Counted from the stretch's first letter, positions 1 to 5,655 are shown. The stretch is 12,304 bases of DNA from Micavibrio_A sp035759665 (GCA_035759665.1 DASTUM010000011.1:1-12304); one strand, 5' to 3'. The notes: generated by a model from the letters alone, not told the origin. Made by a program: numbers and translations.

Positions 1-161
1 TCCCAAAAATCCCCCAAGATAAAATTGATTTTATTTTTGGTGGCGCTTGTATTCCAAACGTAACAAAAACTGGGACTAAGCCCTATGCCAAGTTTTTGAA
101 AATTCGCGCAGAAGCCTTGGCCAACACTGCGACGAATCTGATTAGGACTGGTAAACACTAA
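1..161 (+). CDS. C-terminal end of an unrecognised AT-rich gene (partial)
   Basis: An open frame enters from the left edge (first full codon at 3) and ends at TAA 159-161, giving about 52 residues that finish in ...NLIRTGKH. No family is recognised with confidence. The pattern of an 'IP' motif, a Pro-Tyr-x-x-Phe-Leu stretch and a final amphipathic Arg/Ala/Leu helix loosely recalls the tail of DUF262/DUF1524-type nucleases, but that is only a guess. GC content is about 41% by hand count, whereas the next gene reaches about 65% in places, and the codons are AT-ending. This suggests horizontally acquired DNA or an accessory gene. Two short A/T-rich dyads lie in the first 40 bases, but they fall inside the reading frame and are probably incidental. 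Confidence 0.55.
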   Translation, partial: PKIPQDKIDFIFGGACIPNVTKTGTKPYAKFLKIRAEALANTATNLIRTGKH

Positions 162-185
162 CGTATTCAAAATTAAAGGATCAAA

Positions 186-215
186 ATGCCGCTTCGTGCG
201 TTCATAGGGGCATGA
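186..215 (+). CDS. Possible nine-codon leader ORF coupled to the next gene
   Basis: ATG at 186 is preceded by AAAGGA (175-180) at 5-nt spacing, a better ribosome-binding arrangement than the downstream gene has. It would encode MPLRAFIGA and stop at TGA 213-215, which overlaps the ATG of the next gene (212-214) in a classic ATGA junction. The downstream ATG has only a GGGG one base away, too close to act as a normal Shine-Dalgarno sequence. Translation of the leader would therefore deliver ribosomes to the downstream start. Whether the peptide itself matters is unknown, and chance is not excluded. Confidence 0.35.
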   Translation: MPLRAFIGA

Positions 216-766
216 GCGACGACGACATCCATAATAATGAAGACAGTGAAGACATGTCCCCGCAGCCGCAAAGCCGGGCGCCTGCCCGCTATAATTGGGG
301 GCGGGGCATGAGCGTCAGTTCGATGGTGGGCGTGGTGGCAATCGTCGGGATGGGGGCTTTGCTCCTGTTCGGTGTGGCGCTGTGCAGCCGCCCACCGGCG
401 GGCGAACCCCTGGCGGGTGCGGAAGGCGGCATTCTGGAGCGCAACGTGAAAGCGGCCTTTGGCAACAATACTCCGGAAGGCCATGAAGGGCGAGATGCGC
501 CTGATCGCGCTTCGCCCTCTTCGTCCGACACTCCCGGGCAGGCTTCGGAATCTCAGCCGGAGAGAAGCCAATGGCCGCAATCCGGTTATCAGCAACAGCA
601 AAACGAACAGGAATCGCCACAGGAACAACAGCAACGCGCCATGGAAGAACAGCAGGATACCCTAAAAGCGCAGGAAGAATTGCGCGACCAGCAACGCGAA
701 CAGGTTCCCTCTATCCTCCCAGAAAACCCGCCCACGCCCGTGCCGCTTGGCGGAAACGATTATTAG
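212..766 (+). CDS. Single-pass membrane protein with Gln-rich tail, unknown function
   Basis: This 184-residue protein matches no family I recognise. Residues 1-20 are strongly acidic and 22-31 carry several Arg. Residues about 36-58 form one hydrophobic helix rich in Val, Gly, Met and Leu, ending in Cys-Ser-Arg. The rest is polar and low-complexity: Pro/Ser-rich to about 120, then a Gln/Glu-rich stretch (about 122-165) that may be coiled coil or disordered, and a Pro-rich end. The Arg residues before the helix suggest the N-terminus is cytoplasmic and the tail periplasmic. It shares an ATGA overlap with the leader ORF at 186-215. It converges on the DUF2795-type gene with a 9-bp gap and no visible terminator. 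The biased composition warns that homology searches may give spurious hits. Confidence 0.7.
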   Translation: MSDDDIHNNEDSEDMSPQPQSRAPARYNWGRGMSVSSMVGVVAIVGMGALLLFGVALCSRPPAGEPLAGAEGGILERNVKAAFGNNTPEGHEGRDAPDRASPSSSDTPGQASESQPERSQWPQSGYQQQQNEQESPQEQQQRAMEEQQDTLKAQEELRDQQREQVPSILPENPPTPVPLGGNDY

Positions 767-775
767 ATTAAGGCT

Positions 776-1009
776 TTACGCTTTCTGATCTGAGTCGAAC
801 ATATTCATGCGTGCGCCGGGCAGGCTTTCGATCAGGCCGATTTCACGGTTGAACGAAGAGAGGGATGTGTATTCCACATGCGGCAAGGCCTGAATAACGT
901 CCAGCGCCTCCTCGCTCGCGCCGCGGTCTTCGCACCATGCCACAAGCTCGGCCTTCGTCATCGGGAATTTCGCGCCGTCCACCAGTTCCAGAAAATTGAT
1001 CGCGCCCAT
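776..1009 (-). CDS. DUF2795-type small protein
   Basis: This 77-residue protein resembles the DUF2795 family. It contains the family-like run Pro-Met-Thr-Lys-Ala-Glu-Leu (about residues 16-22), then Ala-Ser-Glu-Glu-Ala-Leu-Asp and 'ALPHVEYTSLSSFNREIG'. This corresponds to the usual pattern of a Lys/Glu helix, a '...vleaLe.LPd..y.s..dv..ai' helix pair and an ending Gly. No catalytic residues are evident and the molecular role of the family is unknown to me. The start is well supported: AAGGAG (complement of 1019-1024) lies 9 nt upstream of ATG 1009. It is divergent from the small gene at 1121, with a 111-bp shared upstream region. Confidence 0.75.
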   Translation of the reverse strand: MGAINFLELVDGAKFPMTKAELVAWCEDRGASEEALDVIQALPHVEYTSLSSFNREIGLIESLPGARMNMFDSDQKA

Positions 1010-1061
1010 GATATATTACTCCTTCGTTCTGAAAGCTTTTGCTTTACCTACCTCAGGGCAG

Positions 1062-1095
1062 CGCGGAAAGTTCCCGCCTCACCGCGGAACTCCCG
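1062..1095. repeat. Tandem GC-rich direct repeat in a divergent upstream region
   Basis: Two near-identical copies, CGCGGAAAGTTCCCG (1062-1076) and CGCGGAACTCCCG (1083-1095), lie six bases apart in the 111-bp region between the divergent genes at 1009 and 1121. Each copy is itself a partial dyad (CGGAA / TTCCCG), so several alternative hairpins can form. This could be a paired operator or a 5' UTR structure for the plus-strand transcript. I see no clear sigma-70 promoter beside it. Confidence 0.3.
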
Positions 1096-1120
1096 AGCGG
1101 TTTGTGCCGTTGGCGAGGGC

Positions 1121-1339
1121 ATGAACACAGAGCATAACATTCCAACCCCGCCAAAGCGCCTGTTCGACGACACGCGCGTTTGGAAAAACCCGTTCCCGCC
1201 AGAGTGGGAGCGCCGCCGCACCAATAAAATGCGCGAACGTTTTTATGTCAGAAACCACGAACCCCTGCAGGGCGCGAGCCTGATCTCCCCCGTGCAGCCG
1301 TCGGTGCCGCCATCCTATAGTTCCAATCGCGCGGTCTGA
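1121..1339 (+). CDS. Small hypothetical protein, 72 residues
   Basis: ATG 1121 begins a 72-residue basic, Pro-rich protein (MNTEHNIPTPP...) with a central Trp/Arg-rich segment 'PFPPEWERRRTNKMRERFY' (about residues 24-42). It has no hydrophobic helix and no family I recognise. The open frame extends further upstream, but this ATG is the first with a plausible ribosome-binding site (GCGAGGG, about 1113-1119). Its stop lies 4 nt before the start of the VTT membrane protein gene, so the two probably form an operon with coupled translation. Reverse-strand open frames over the same bases look like shadows, because they would overlap the well-supported membrane protein gene. Confidence 0.55.
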   Translation: MNTEHNIPTPPKRLFDDTRVWKNPFPPEWERRRTNKMRERFYVRNHEPLQGASLISPVQPSVPPSYSSNRAV

Positions 1340-1343
1340 TCTC

Positions 1344-2063
1344 ATGGCCACGAAAGCGGCCGTGATGGATTTCGATAAAAACAAAGCCCTTTATAGCGCG
1401 GGGATCGCCATAGTCGTGATTTTCGCGCTGATCTTTCTCAGCGCGGTCCTGTATGAGGACCAAATCGCGTGGAAGGACTCCCTCGCCGCGTTTTTGGAAC
1501 AGGCGCGGGGAACGCCTTGGGCCCTGCCCCTTGTCTGCGCCGTCTACCTGTTCGGCACGCTCATCTTCTTTCCCGTCATCCTGATGAACCTCGTCTGCGC
1601 CATGGTGTTCGGGCTATGGGGCATCGTCTATGCCCTTATCGGCGGAATGGTGAACGCCGCCGTCTATTTCGGCGTCGGCCATTTTTTACGGCATCGCAAA
1701 GGCGGTGCGCAATGGCGCGCCCACCCCAAAATCGCGCCGGTGGATAGGAAACTGCAAAAAGCCGGCCTTACCGGGGTGGTGATCATCCAGAGCCTGCCGG
1801 CGCCGCCCTTCATGGTGACGAATTTTATCGCGGGACTTTCGTCGGTCAATCTTGCGACGTTCATGACAGGCACGTTCGTCGCCCTTCTCCCCGGCGCGAT
1901 CGTGCGCGGCATCGTCGGAGATTCCCTGACCAAACTTATCCTGCACCCGACGCAGGAAACATATCTCTATCTCGCCTTCGGCATCGTCCTGTGGATTTCG
2001 CTGATCGCCTGCATGCATGCTGCCTTGAAGAAATACACGCCGCAGGAAGCATCGGGGGCGTAA
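1344..2063 (+). CDS. TVP38/TMEM64 family (VTT domain) inner-membrane protein
   Basis: The 239-residue polytopic protein belongs to the TVP38/TMEM64 group of the DedA/VTT superfamily, of which eukaryotic members are lipid scramblases. The exact bacterial role is unsettled; lipid-carrier movement or envelope homeostasis is the usual proposal. There are hydrophobic segments at about 18-37, 58-80, 84-112, 141-152, 160-193 and 206-226. The VTT core spans about 70-195. It includes the Gly-rich 'GGMVNAAVYFGVGHFL' stretch (100-115), a re-entrant 'LPAPPFMVTNFIAG' (151-164) and 'PGAIVRGIVGD' (183-193), matching the family's Pro-Phe...Gly-Leu...Pro-Gly pattern. Length is normal. ATG 1344 has no good Shine-Dalgarno sequence and probably relies on coupling to the gene ending at 1339; ATG 1365 (residue 8) is an alternative. 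A terminator follows immediately. Confidence 0.85.
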   Translation: MATKAAVMDFDKNKALYSAGIAIVVIFALIFLSAVLYEDQIAWKDSLAAFLEQARGTPWALPLVCAVYLFGTLIFFPVILMNLVCAMVFGLWGIVYALIGGMVNAAVYFGVGHFLRHRKGGAQWRAHPKIAPVDRKLQKAGLTGVVIIQSLPAPPFMVTNFIAGLSSVNLATFMTGTFVALLPGAIVRGIVGDSLTKLILHPTQETYLYLAFGIVLWISLIACMHAALKKYTPQEASGA

Positions 2064-2064
2064 A

Positions 2065-2095
2065 AAACCGCCCGGCTTTCACGCGCGGGCGGTTT
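2065..2095. terminator. Bidirectional intrinsic terminator
   Basis: The perfect 10-bp stem AAACCGCCCG (2065-2074) / CGGGCGGTTT (2086-2095) encloses an 11-nt loop, with A-rich sequence before and T-rich sequence after. It begins two bases after the VTT gene's stop and lies 20 bases beyond the HU gene's stop on the other strand, so it can end both convergent transcripts. Confidence 0.85.
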
Positions 2096-2115
2096 CTTGA
2101 AATCGGTCTCTAATA

Positions 2116-2559
2116 CTAGAGAACAGCGGCTTTCAGGTCTTTGGAGACGCGGAAAGCGACTTTTTTCTTTGCCGGGATTTTGATGGTTTCGCCCGTTGCA
2201 GGGTTGCGACCCATGCGAGCGGAAGTGCGTTTCACCATCAGGATGCCGAAGCCGGGAACGCGTACTTTTGCGCCGCGTTTGATGTGCTTCGTGATCTGTG
2301 CGATCAGGTCCGTCAGAACGGCTTCCGACTGCTTTTTCGGCAACTGGTGCAGTTGGGACAGGTCGGTAGCCAATTGTTTCAATGTAACAACGTCACCCGT
2401 TGCAACGGAAACGAATTTAGCAGGCTTGGCGGGAGCAGCCGCTTTTTTTGCGGGAGCTTTTTTAGCGGGCGCCTTTTTTGCCGATGCTTTTTTGGCGGGG
2501 GCCTTTTTGGCGGCCTTTGCCGGTGCTTTTTTCTTTGCTTTAGCTTTTGCTGCAGCCAT
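2116..2559 (-). CDS. HU-family DNA-binding protein with Lys/Ala/Pro-rich N-terminal tail
   Basis: The protein has 147 residues. Residues about 57-147 are an HU/IHF domain, a dimeric minor-groove binder that bends and compacts DNA. It shows the 'VPGFGILMVKRTSARMGRNPA' region and the arm motif GRNPATGETIKIPA (117-130), followed by the typical 'KKKVAFRVSKDLK' end. Residues 1-48 form a histone-H1-like tail of repeated PAKKA/SAKKA units. HU itself is normally about 90 residues. Tailed forms are known, such as mycobacterial HupB (tail at the C-terminus) and Deinococcus HU (N-terminal extension). Here the tail is N-terminal. AAGGAA (complement of 2568-2573) sits 8 nt before ATG 2559, so the tail is part of the translated product. 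The single-gene unit ends at the terminator at 2065-2095. Confidence 0.93.
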   Translation of the reverse strand: MAAAKAKAKKKAPAKAAKKAPAKKASAKKAPAKKAPAKKAAAPAKPAKFVSVATGDVVTLKQLATDLSQLHQLPKKQSEAVLTDLIAQITKHIKRGAKVRVPGFGILMVKRTSARMGRNPATGETIKIPAKKKVAFRVSKDLKAAVL

Positions 2560-2595
2560 TGTTTGAGTTCCTTCTATAAGGTTTCAAGTACGCAT

Positions 2596-2623
2596 ATCCT
2601 ACGACTCATTTTCAAAAACGCAA
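2596..2623 (-). promoter_or_regulatory. Candidate promoter of the HU gene
   Basis: Read on the minus strand, TTGCGT (complement of 2618-2623), a 16-bp spacer and TAGGAT (complement of 2596-2601) resemble sigma-70 -35/-10 elements. They predict transcription starting near 2589, about 30 nt before the HU start codon. The surrounding DNA is unusually A/T-rich for this window. The match is imperfect. Confidence 0.35.
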
Positions 2624-2702
2624 TCATCAAAATGAACGGAAACACAATAAATACGGAGAAAAATGCGTTTTTTGGGCCTGCGAAGCCTTTTCGCTGCTCG
2701 CG

Positions 2703-2800
2703 AGTGCTGTGTTTTCAGGCTTTTCGTGATAGAAGACAGGGATGGACAAGATATCCACCGACCCGCGAAAACATTCAAAAAAGCCTGAAAACACGGCACT
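2703..2800. repeat. 22-bp inverted repeat spanning the prmB start
   Basis: The left arm (2703-2724) and right arm (2779-2800) are reverse complements at 21 of 22 positions, the only exception being a T/G pair at 2708/2795. The 16-bp core GTGTTTTCAGGCTTTT is perfect. The 54-bp interior (2725-2778) holds the prmB ribosome-binding site and start codon, and the right arm encodes prmB residues of about 13-20. No target duplication flanks it. It could be a small palindromic mobile element (compare the Rickettsia palindromic elements, which insert in frame) or an mRNA structure controlling prmB. Confidence 0.7.
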
Positions 2801-3671
2801 AACGATCGAAACGCTGGGCGATTTCGTGACTTACGCGACGGCCCTGTTCCGCGAATCGGATATCGCCTACGGCCACGGCACGGACAACGAAAATGACGAA
2901 GCCGCCTTTATCGCGCTGGAAGGGCTCGGCCTGCCCATCGACGATCCGGACGGAAGCCTGGGCAGGATACTCGATCCGGCGGAGCGCGAAAAACTGATCG
3001 GGCTCGCGCAAGCCCGCGTCGAAACGCGCAAGCCCGCCTCCTACCTTCTTAACAAAGCTTATATACAGGGGCTTCCCTTTTATGTGGATGAACGGGTGAT
3101 CGTGCCGCGCTCCTTCATTGCGGAAATACTTTGCCGCGAAGACGGGTTTTCCGGCATTCCCGATTATGAATCCGTTAAGCGCGTGCTGGATCTGTGCACA
3201 GGGTCGGGCTGCCTCGCCATTCTTGCCGCCTACCTTTTCCCGAATGCGGCGGTGGACGCCGTCGATCTGTCGGGGGACGCGCTGGACGTCGCCCGCCGCA
3301 ATGTCGCCGATCACGAACTGGAAGGCCGCGTGACCTTATATGAAGGCGATCTGTTCGCCCCGGTCGGGGATAAGACCTATGATCTCATCCTTACCAACCC
3401 GCCCTATGTGGACAAGGAGGGCATGGACGGCCTGCCAGCCGAATACCGTCATGAGCCCGCCATGGCCCTCGCCGCCGGAGACGACGGCATGGACATCGTC
3501 CACCGCATCATGGCGGAGGCGAAAAATCATCTGAAGGATGGCGGCGGGATGATGTGCGAACTGGGCCGCTGCGGCCCGGCGCTCGAGTCCGCCTACAAGA
3601 ATCCCTTCCTGTGGCTGAGCACGGAAAACTCCGACGGGGAAGTTTTCTGGATAAAAAAGAAAAATCTATAA
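2742..3671 (+). CDS. prmB: Ribosomal protein uL3 (L3) N5-glutamine methyltransferase
   Basis: PrmB transfers a methyl group from S-adenosylmethionine to a glutamine side chain of ribosomal protein L3. The protein has 309 residues, close to E. coli PrmB. Visible marks are 'YGHGTDN' (43-49), 'FYVDERVIVPRSFIAEIL' (113-130), SAM motif I 'VLDLCTGSG' (148-156), acidic 'VDAVDLS' (171-177) and the glutamine-methyltransferase signature NPPY (219-222). 'LPAEYRHEP..AL.AGDDGMD' follows, which separates PrmB from PrmC. The start at 2742 has AGAAG 6 nt upstream. Residues 1-20 are non-conserved and partly encoded by the inverted repeat at 2703-2800. It faces the minus-strand gene at 3683 with an 11-bp gap. 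Confidence 0.92.
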   Translation: MDKISTDPRKHSKKPENTALTIETLGDFVTYATALFRESDIAYGHGTDNENDEAAFIALEGLGLPIDDPDGSLGRILDPAEREKLIGLAQARVETRKPASYLLNKAYIQGLPFYVDERVIVPRSFIAEILCREDGFSGIPDYESVKRVLDLCTGSGCLAILAAYLFPNAAVDAVDLSGDALDVARRNVADHELEGRVTLYEGDLFAPVGDKTYDLILTNPPYVDKEGMDGLPAEYRHEPAMALAAGDDGMDIVHRIMAEAKNHLKDGGGMMCELGRCGPALESAYKNPFLWLSTENSDGEVFWIKKKNL

Positions 3672-3682
3672 AAGGAAATGCG

Positions 3683-4069
3683 TTAGCGCAGCATCTGCAC
3701 ACGCAGGACGATCTTGTCCTTTTGCAGCTCCAGCGTCTTGCTGGCCCCTTTTGGCAGGGGAATGCCGATCGTCCGGCACATGATCATCAGCGCGGCGGAG
3801 ATAAAATCTTTCGTGTATTTGATGGTCTCCATCGAACCGCTGCGGCTGCTCTCCAGAAAAATGTCGAGCTCCAGCGGGTTTTCAAGGTTCGGCTCCATCC
3901 GCATGATGTAACCGGACGGCGGTTTGGGCAGGCCTTTTTGCGCGCAAAGCAAATAAATCGCCTTATACGTTTCCTCGTAGTCGAAAAATATCCTTCTGTC
4001 TTCGCGTGGCATGCTTCTGAGCCTCATCCTTTCAGGATACAGTATGAGGAAGTTCTCATACAAACTCAT
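3683..4069 (-). CDS. Unrecognised protein, 128 residues
   Basis: I do not recognise this protein. From ATG 4069 it starts MSLYENFLILYPERMRLR and carries charged helices ('EDRRIFFDYEETYKAIYLLC', about 23-42). Next come a Pro-rich turn 'KGLPKPPSGY' and an acidic stretch 'NLENPLELDIFLESS'. It ends in 'SKTLELQKDKIVLRVQMLR'. There is no clear signal peptide or transmembrane helix, so it is probably cytosolic. The frame is open up to 4153, but the added N-terminus (MWRPGCGAAA...) looks non-coding and has no ribosome-binding site. The chosen ATG also has only a weak one (CAGG). An internal ATG at about 4096 is a further alternative. Upstream lies A/T-rich DNA with a repeated GTAAAAA-TTTA motif. Confidence 0.6.
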   Translation of the reverse strand: MSLYENFLILYPERMRLRSMPREDRRIFFDYEETYKAIYLLCAQKGLPKPPSGYIMRMEPNLENPLELDIFLESSRSGSMETIKYTKDFISAALMIMCRTIGIPLPKGASKTLELQKDKIVLRVQMLR

Positions 4070-4076
4070 GATGCCT

Positions 4077-4115
4077 GTAAAAACTTTACAAATCATGAAG
4101 TTGGTAAAAATTTTA
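4077..4115. repeat. Direct repeat GTAAAAA(C/T)TTTA upstream of the 3683-4069 gene
   Basis: GTAAAAACTTTA (4077-4088) and GTAAAAATTTTA (4104-4115) match at 11 of 12 bases and start 27 bp apart. The first lies inside the small dyad GTAAA-aac-TTTAC. They sit just upstream of the likely start codon of the minus-strand gene, where an operator or leader element could be. They may also be simple A/T-rich sequence. Confidence 0.25.
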
Positions 4116-4170
4116 TGAAGAACGGCGGCTGCCCCGCACCCCGGACGCCACAAAAACCTCTTTCCGCGAC

Positions 4171-4194
4171 GCCCGGCCGGGCTGAAGACCGGCC
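4171..4194. other. GC-rich hairpin between divergent genes
   Basis: The 12-bp palindrome GCCCGGCCGGGC (4171-4182) overlaps a second possible stem, GGCCGG (4175-4180) with CCGGCC (4189-4194) around an 8-nt loop. There is no T-run on either side, so a terminator is unlikely. It lies in the 192-bp region between the divergent genes at 4069 and 4262; its role is unknown. Confidence 0.3.
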
Positions 4195-4222
4195 TATAAA
4201 TTAGTTCGAATTTTATGCAAAC

Positions 4223-4252
4223 TTAAAAGCCTTTTTACGTCCCTCTTATACT
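4223..4252 (+). promoter_or_regulatory. Candidate promoter for the 4262 gene
   Basis: TTAAAA (4223-4228), an 18-bp spacer and TATACT (4247-4252) resemble a sigma-70 promoter. Transcription would begin near 4259, three bases before ATG 4262. The mRNA would then be almost leaderless, which fits the lack of a good Shine-Dalgarno sequence there. Confidence 0.35.
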
Positions 4253-4261
4253 CTGGGGCGT

Positions 4262-4585
4262 ATGGAGCAACACCATCATAACCACCCCATGAACCCCGCG
4301 AACAAGCCCGCGTCGACAGGAGATTCCCTGTTAGGCATGACCCTGGCGCAGGCATTCATGGGCATGGTTTATGGTGCCTGCGCCGACATGCTTTGGGAAG
4401 CGGGCGAAATTGCCTCCGCCGTGTGTGAAGATCGCCGGGCAAACGATAGCGGTATCGTTCTGGGTGTCAAAAATAGTCTGGCCGGCGTTTTCGCCCGCAG
4501 CTCAGAGCAAACCATCGCCGAGACCGAGCGCGCCTTTTTCCGCCCGTTTCAATCTGCCTACGCACCTGCGTTCAGTAAAAAATAA
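4262..4585 (+). CDS. Unrecognised protein, 107 residues, His-rich N-terminus
   Basis: I do not recognise this protein. It begins MEQHHHNHPMNP, a His-rich, probably disordered leader that might bind metal. A moderately hydrophobic Ala/Gly/Met segment follows ('LLGMTLAQAFMGMVYGACADMLWEAG', about 23-48), and then charged helices to an Ala/Phe/Lys end. The middle segment could be an amphipathic or weak membrane helix. Later ATGs at 4289 and 4337 are alternative starts; the latter would drop the His-rich leader. The gene ends 41 bp before the 4627 gene on the same strand, so the two may be co-transcribed, although the second has its own -10-like hexamer. Confidence 0.6.
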   Translation: MEQHHHNHPMNPANKPASTGDSLLGMTLAQAFMGMVYGACADMLWEAGEIASAVCEDRRANDSGIVLGVKNSLAGVFARSSEQTIAETERAFFRPFQSAYAPAFSKK

Positions 4586-4590
4586 AATAA

Positions 4591-4620
4591 TTTCAGTCAC
4601 TTGCCTTGCTGTGGTAGACT
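4591..4620 (+). promoter_or_regulatory. Weak candidate promoter for the 4627 gene
   Basis: TTTCAG (4591-4596), an 18-bp spacer and TAGACT (4615-4620) would place transcription start at about 4627, on the A of the start codon. The gene has no Shine-Dalgarno sequence, so a leaderless mRNA is possible. The hexamers are only moderate matches. Confidence 0.25.
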
Positions 4621-4626
4621 CGCTGC

Positions 4627-5580
4627 ATGAGCCTGGAATTCAAATCCACATTGCTGCGGGAAAAATTCGCACTGAAAGACCCGGCGGCGGACGCAGGGGA
4701 GGCCCCTGTGATCGTCCTGAGCAACAGGATGGTCCTGCCGCTCGTCCATTCGGGGGCGCTGGAAGAGGCAGAAACCTTTGTCGTCCGCACCCAGAACATG
4801 CATAGCTGCGTGCGGCTGTGTGCGGCCATCGGCAAGGAATATTTCGAACGCGGCGCAATCATGAAGCGCGTCTTGCCTTTCCGGTGGGCGACTCTCTGGA
4901 ACGACGTTATCAAGGGGTACGAAAAAGACTGGAACCCCGATATTTGGTGCGCGATCTATTATAAAGGCCGGGTCATTTTCGAATACGGGACGCGCCACCC
5001 TTTTCTCGACATCATCGAGCAATGCGACGCGGTGAACCGCGACAATTACGCGCAGTCGGTCGTCTTCGCCGAAAAAGCCTTCAAGCAGGCCGGCAAGGAA
5101 ATGAAGATCGAACATGATTCCAACATCGCGCTCATCGTTTCGGTGAAGGACGAGGAGGCGAAATGCGGTGTTATCCTGCGCGGCGCGAACCATAAGACGA
5201 CGTTCAATTACACGGTCAGACAACGTAAAGGCGGCGATCCCGTGCGAATCCCGACGATCCTCACCGTCGCCGCCGCCTTCCTTGAAGGCGTACAGCTTGC
5301 CTTCAGCGTCGGCATGACGAACAAAAAAAGACAGGTATCCCTGATCGAAAGATTTTCCGACGACGCCCGCAAGGGCAAGCGCGGCGCCGAACGCCTCACG
5401 AATCTTTCCAGCGCCATCGCGGGGCTTGAACGCAAATACATGGTGAATTACCGCCCCGACCGCCCCGTCTTCCCTAAAATGGTGCGCGAGGCCGAGGAAT
5501 TCGCCAGGAAAATCCTTAAACCCCAGATCGAGGCCAGGATCGCCAGCGGCGATCTCAATTCAGAAGACTGGGTATCCTAA
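4627..5580 (+). CDS. Unrecognised conserved-looking soluble protein, 317 residues
   Basis: Composition, length and high coding quality suggest a real, well-expressed protein, but I recognise no family. Residues 1-130 look like a compact alpha/beta region with several Trp and Tyr ('PFRWATLWNDVIKGYEKDWNP', then 'IWCAIYYKGRVIFEYG'). The region of about residues 165-190 ('NIALIVSVKDEEAKCGVILRG') looks like paired beta strands. A hydrophobic helix follows at about 211-231 (VAAAFLEGVQLAFSVGM), then basic and helical segments. The C-terminus 'SGDLNSEDWVS' is acidic. There is no signal peptide. ATG 4627 has no Shine-Dalgarno sequence. The gene ends 32 bp before a strong terminator shared with acnA. 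Function cannot be assigned from the sequence. Confidence 0.75.
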   Translation: MSLEFKSTLLREKFALKDPAADAGEAPVIVLSNRMVLPLVHSGALEEAETFVVRTQNMHSCVRLCAAIGKEYFERGAIMKRVLPFRWATLWNDVIKGYEKDWNPDIWCAIYYKGRVIFEYGTRHPFLDIIEQCDAVNRDNYAQSVVFAEKAFKQAGKEMKIEHDSNIALIVSVKDEEAKCGVILRGANHKTTFNYTVRQRKGGDPVRIPTILTVAAAFLEGVQLAFSVGMTNKKRQVSLIERFSDDARKGKRGAERLTNLSSAIAGLERKYMVNYRPDRPVFPKMVREAEEFARKILKPQIEARIASGDLNSEDWVS

Positions 5581-5612
5581 TCCCTCCTGCCTGCCTTTTC
5601 GCGCGCGAAAAA

Positions 5613-5634
5613 AGGGCCGGATATCCTCGGCCCT
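5613..5634. terminator. Bidirectional intrinsic terminator
   Basis: The stem AGGGCCG (5613-5619) / CGGCCCT (5628-5634) has an 8-nt loop. On plus it is followed by CCTTTTT, and on minus by a run of six T (complement of the A-run just before the stem). It ends both the 4627-5580 gene and acnA, which converge here. Confidence 0.85.
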
Positions 5635-5655
5635 CCTTTTTGAAATGATTGTGCC

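Noticed and set aside
3..40. CCAAAAAT...ATTTTTGG and ATAAAAT-ATTTTAT dyads at the left edge
   Set aside because: They lie inside the open reading frame of the partial gene, consist of low-complexity A/T sequence, and have no terminator-like arrangement.
1079..1384. A 101-residue minus-strand frame opposite the 1121 gene and the start of the VTT gene
   Set aside because: It overlaps the well-supported membrane protein gene, has no ribosome-binding site I trust, and its composition looks like a GC-rich shadow frame.
2428..2559. Dense short repeats in the DNA, possibly a tandem repeat array
   Set aside because: They are fully explained by the Lys/Ala/Pro repeats in the HU tail.
2663..2788. A 41-residue plus-strand frame (ATG 2663, TGA 2786-2788) upstream of and overlapping the prmB start, with GGAG 4 nt before the ATG
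   Set aside because: Spacing is too tight, the peptide looks like a random translation through both inverted-repeat arms, and prmB has its own acceptable ribosome-binding site. Not enough for a third leader ORF.
4070..4153. Longer N-terminus (MWRPGCGAAA...) for the 3683-4069 gene
   Set aside because: No ribosome-binding site, composition unlike the rest of the protein, and A/T-rich DNA that looks intergenic.
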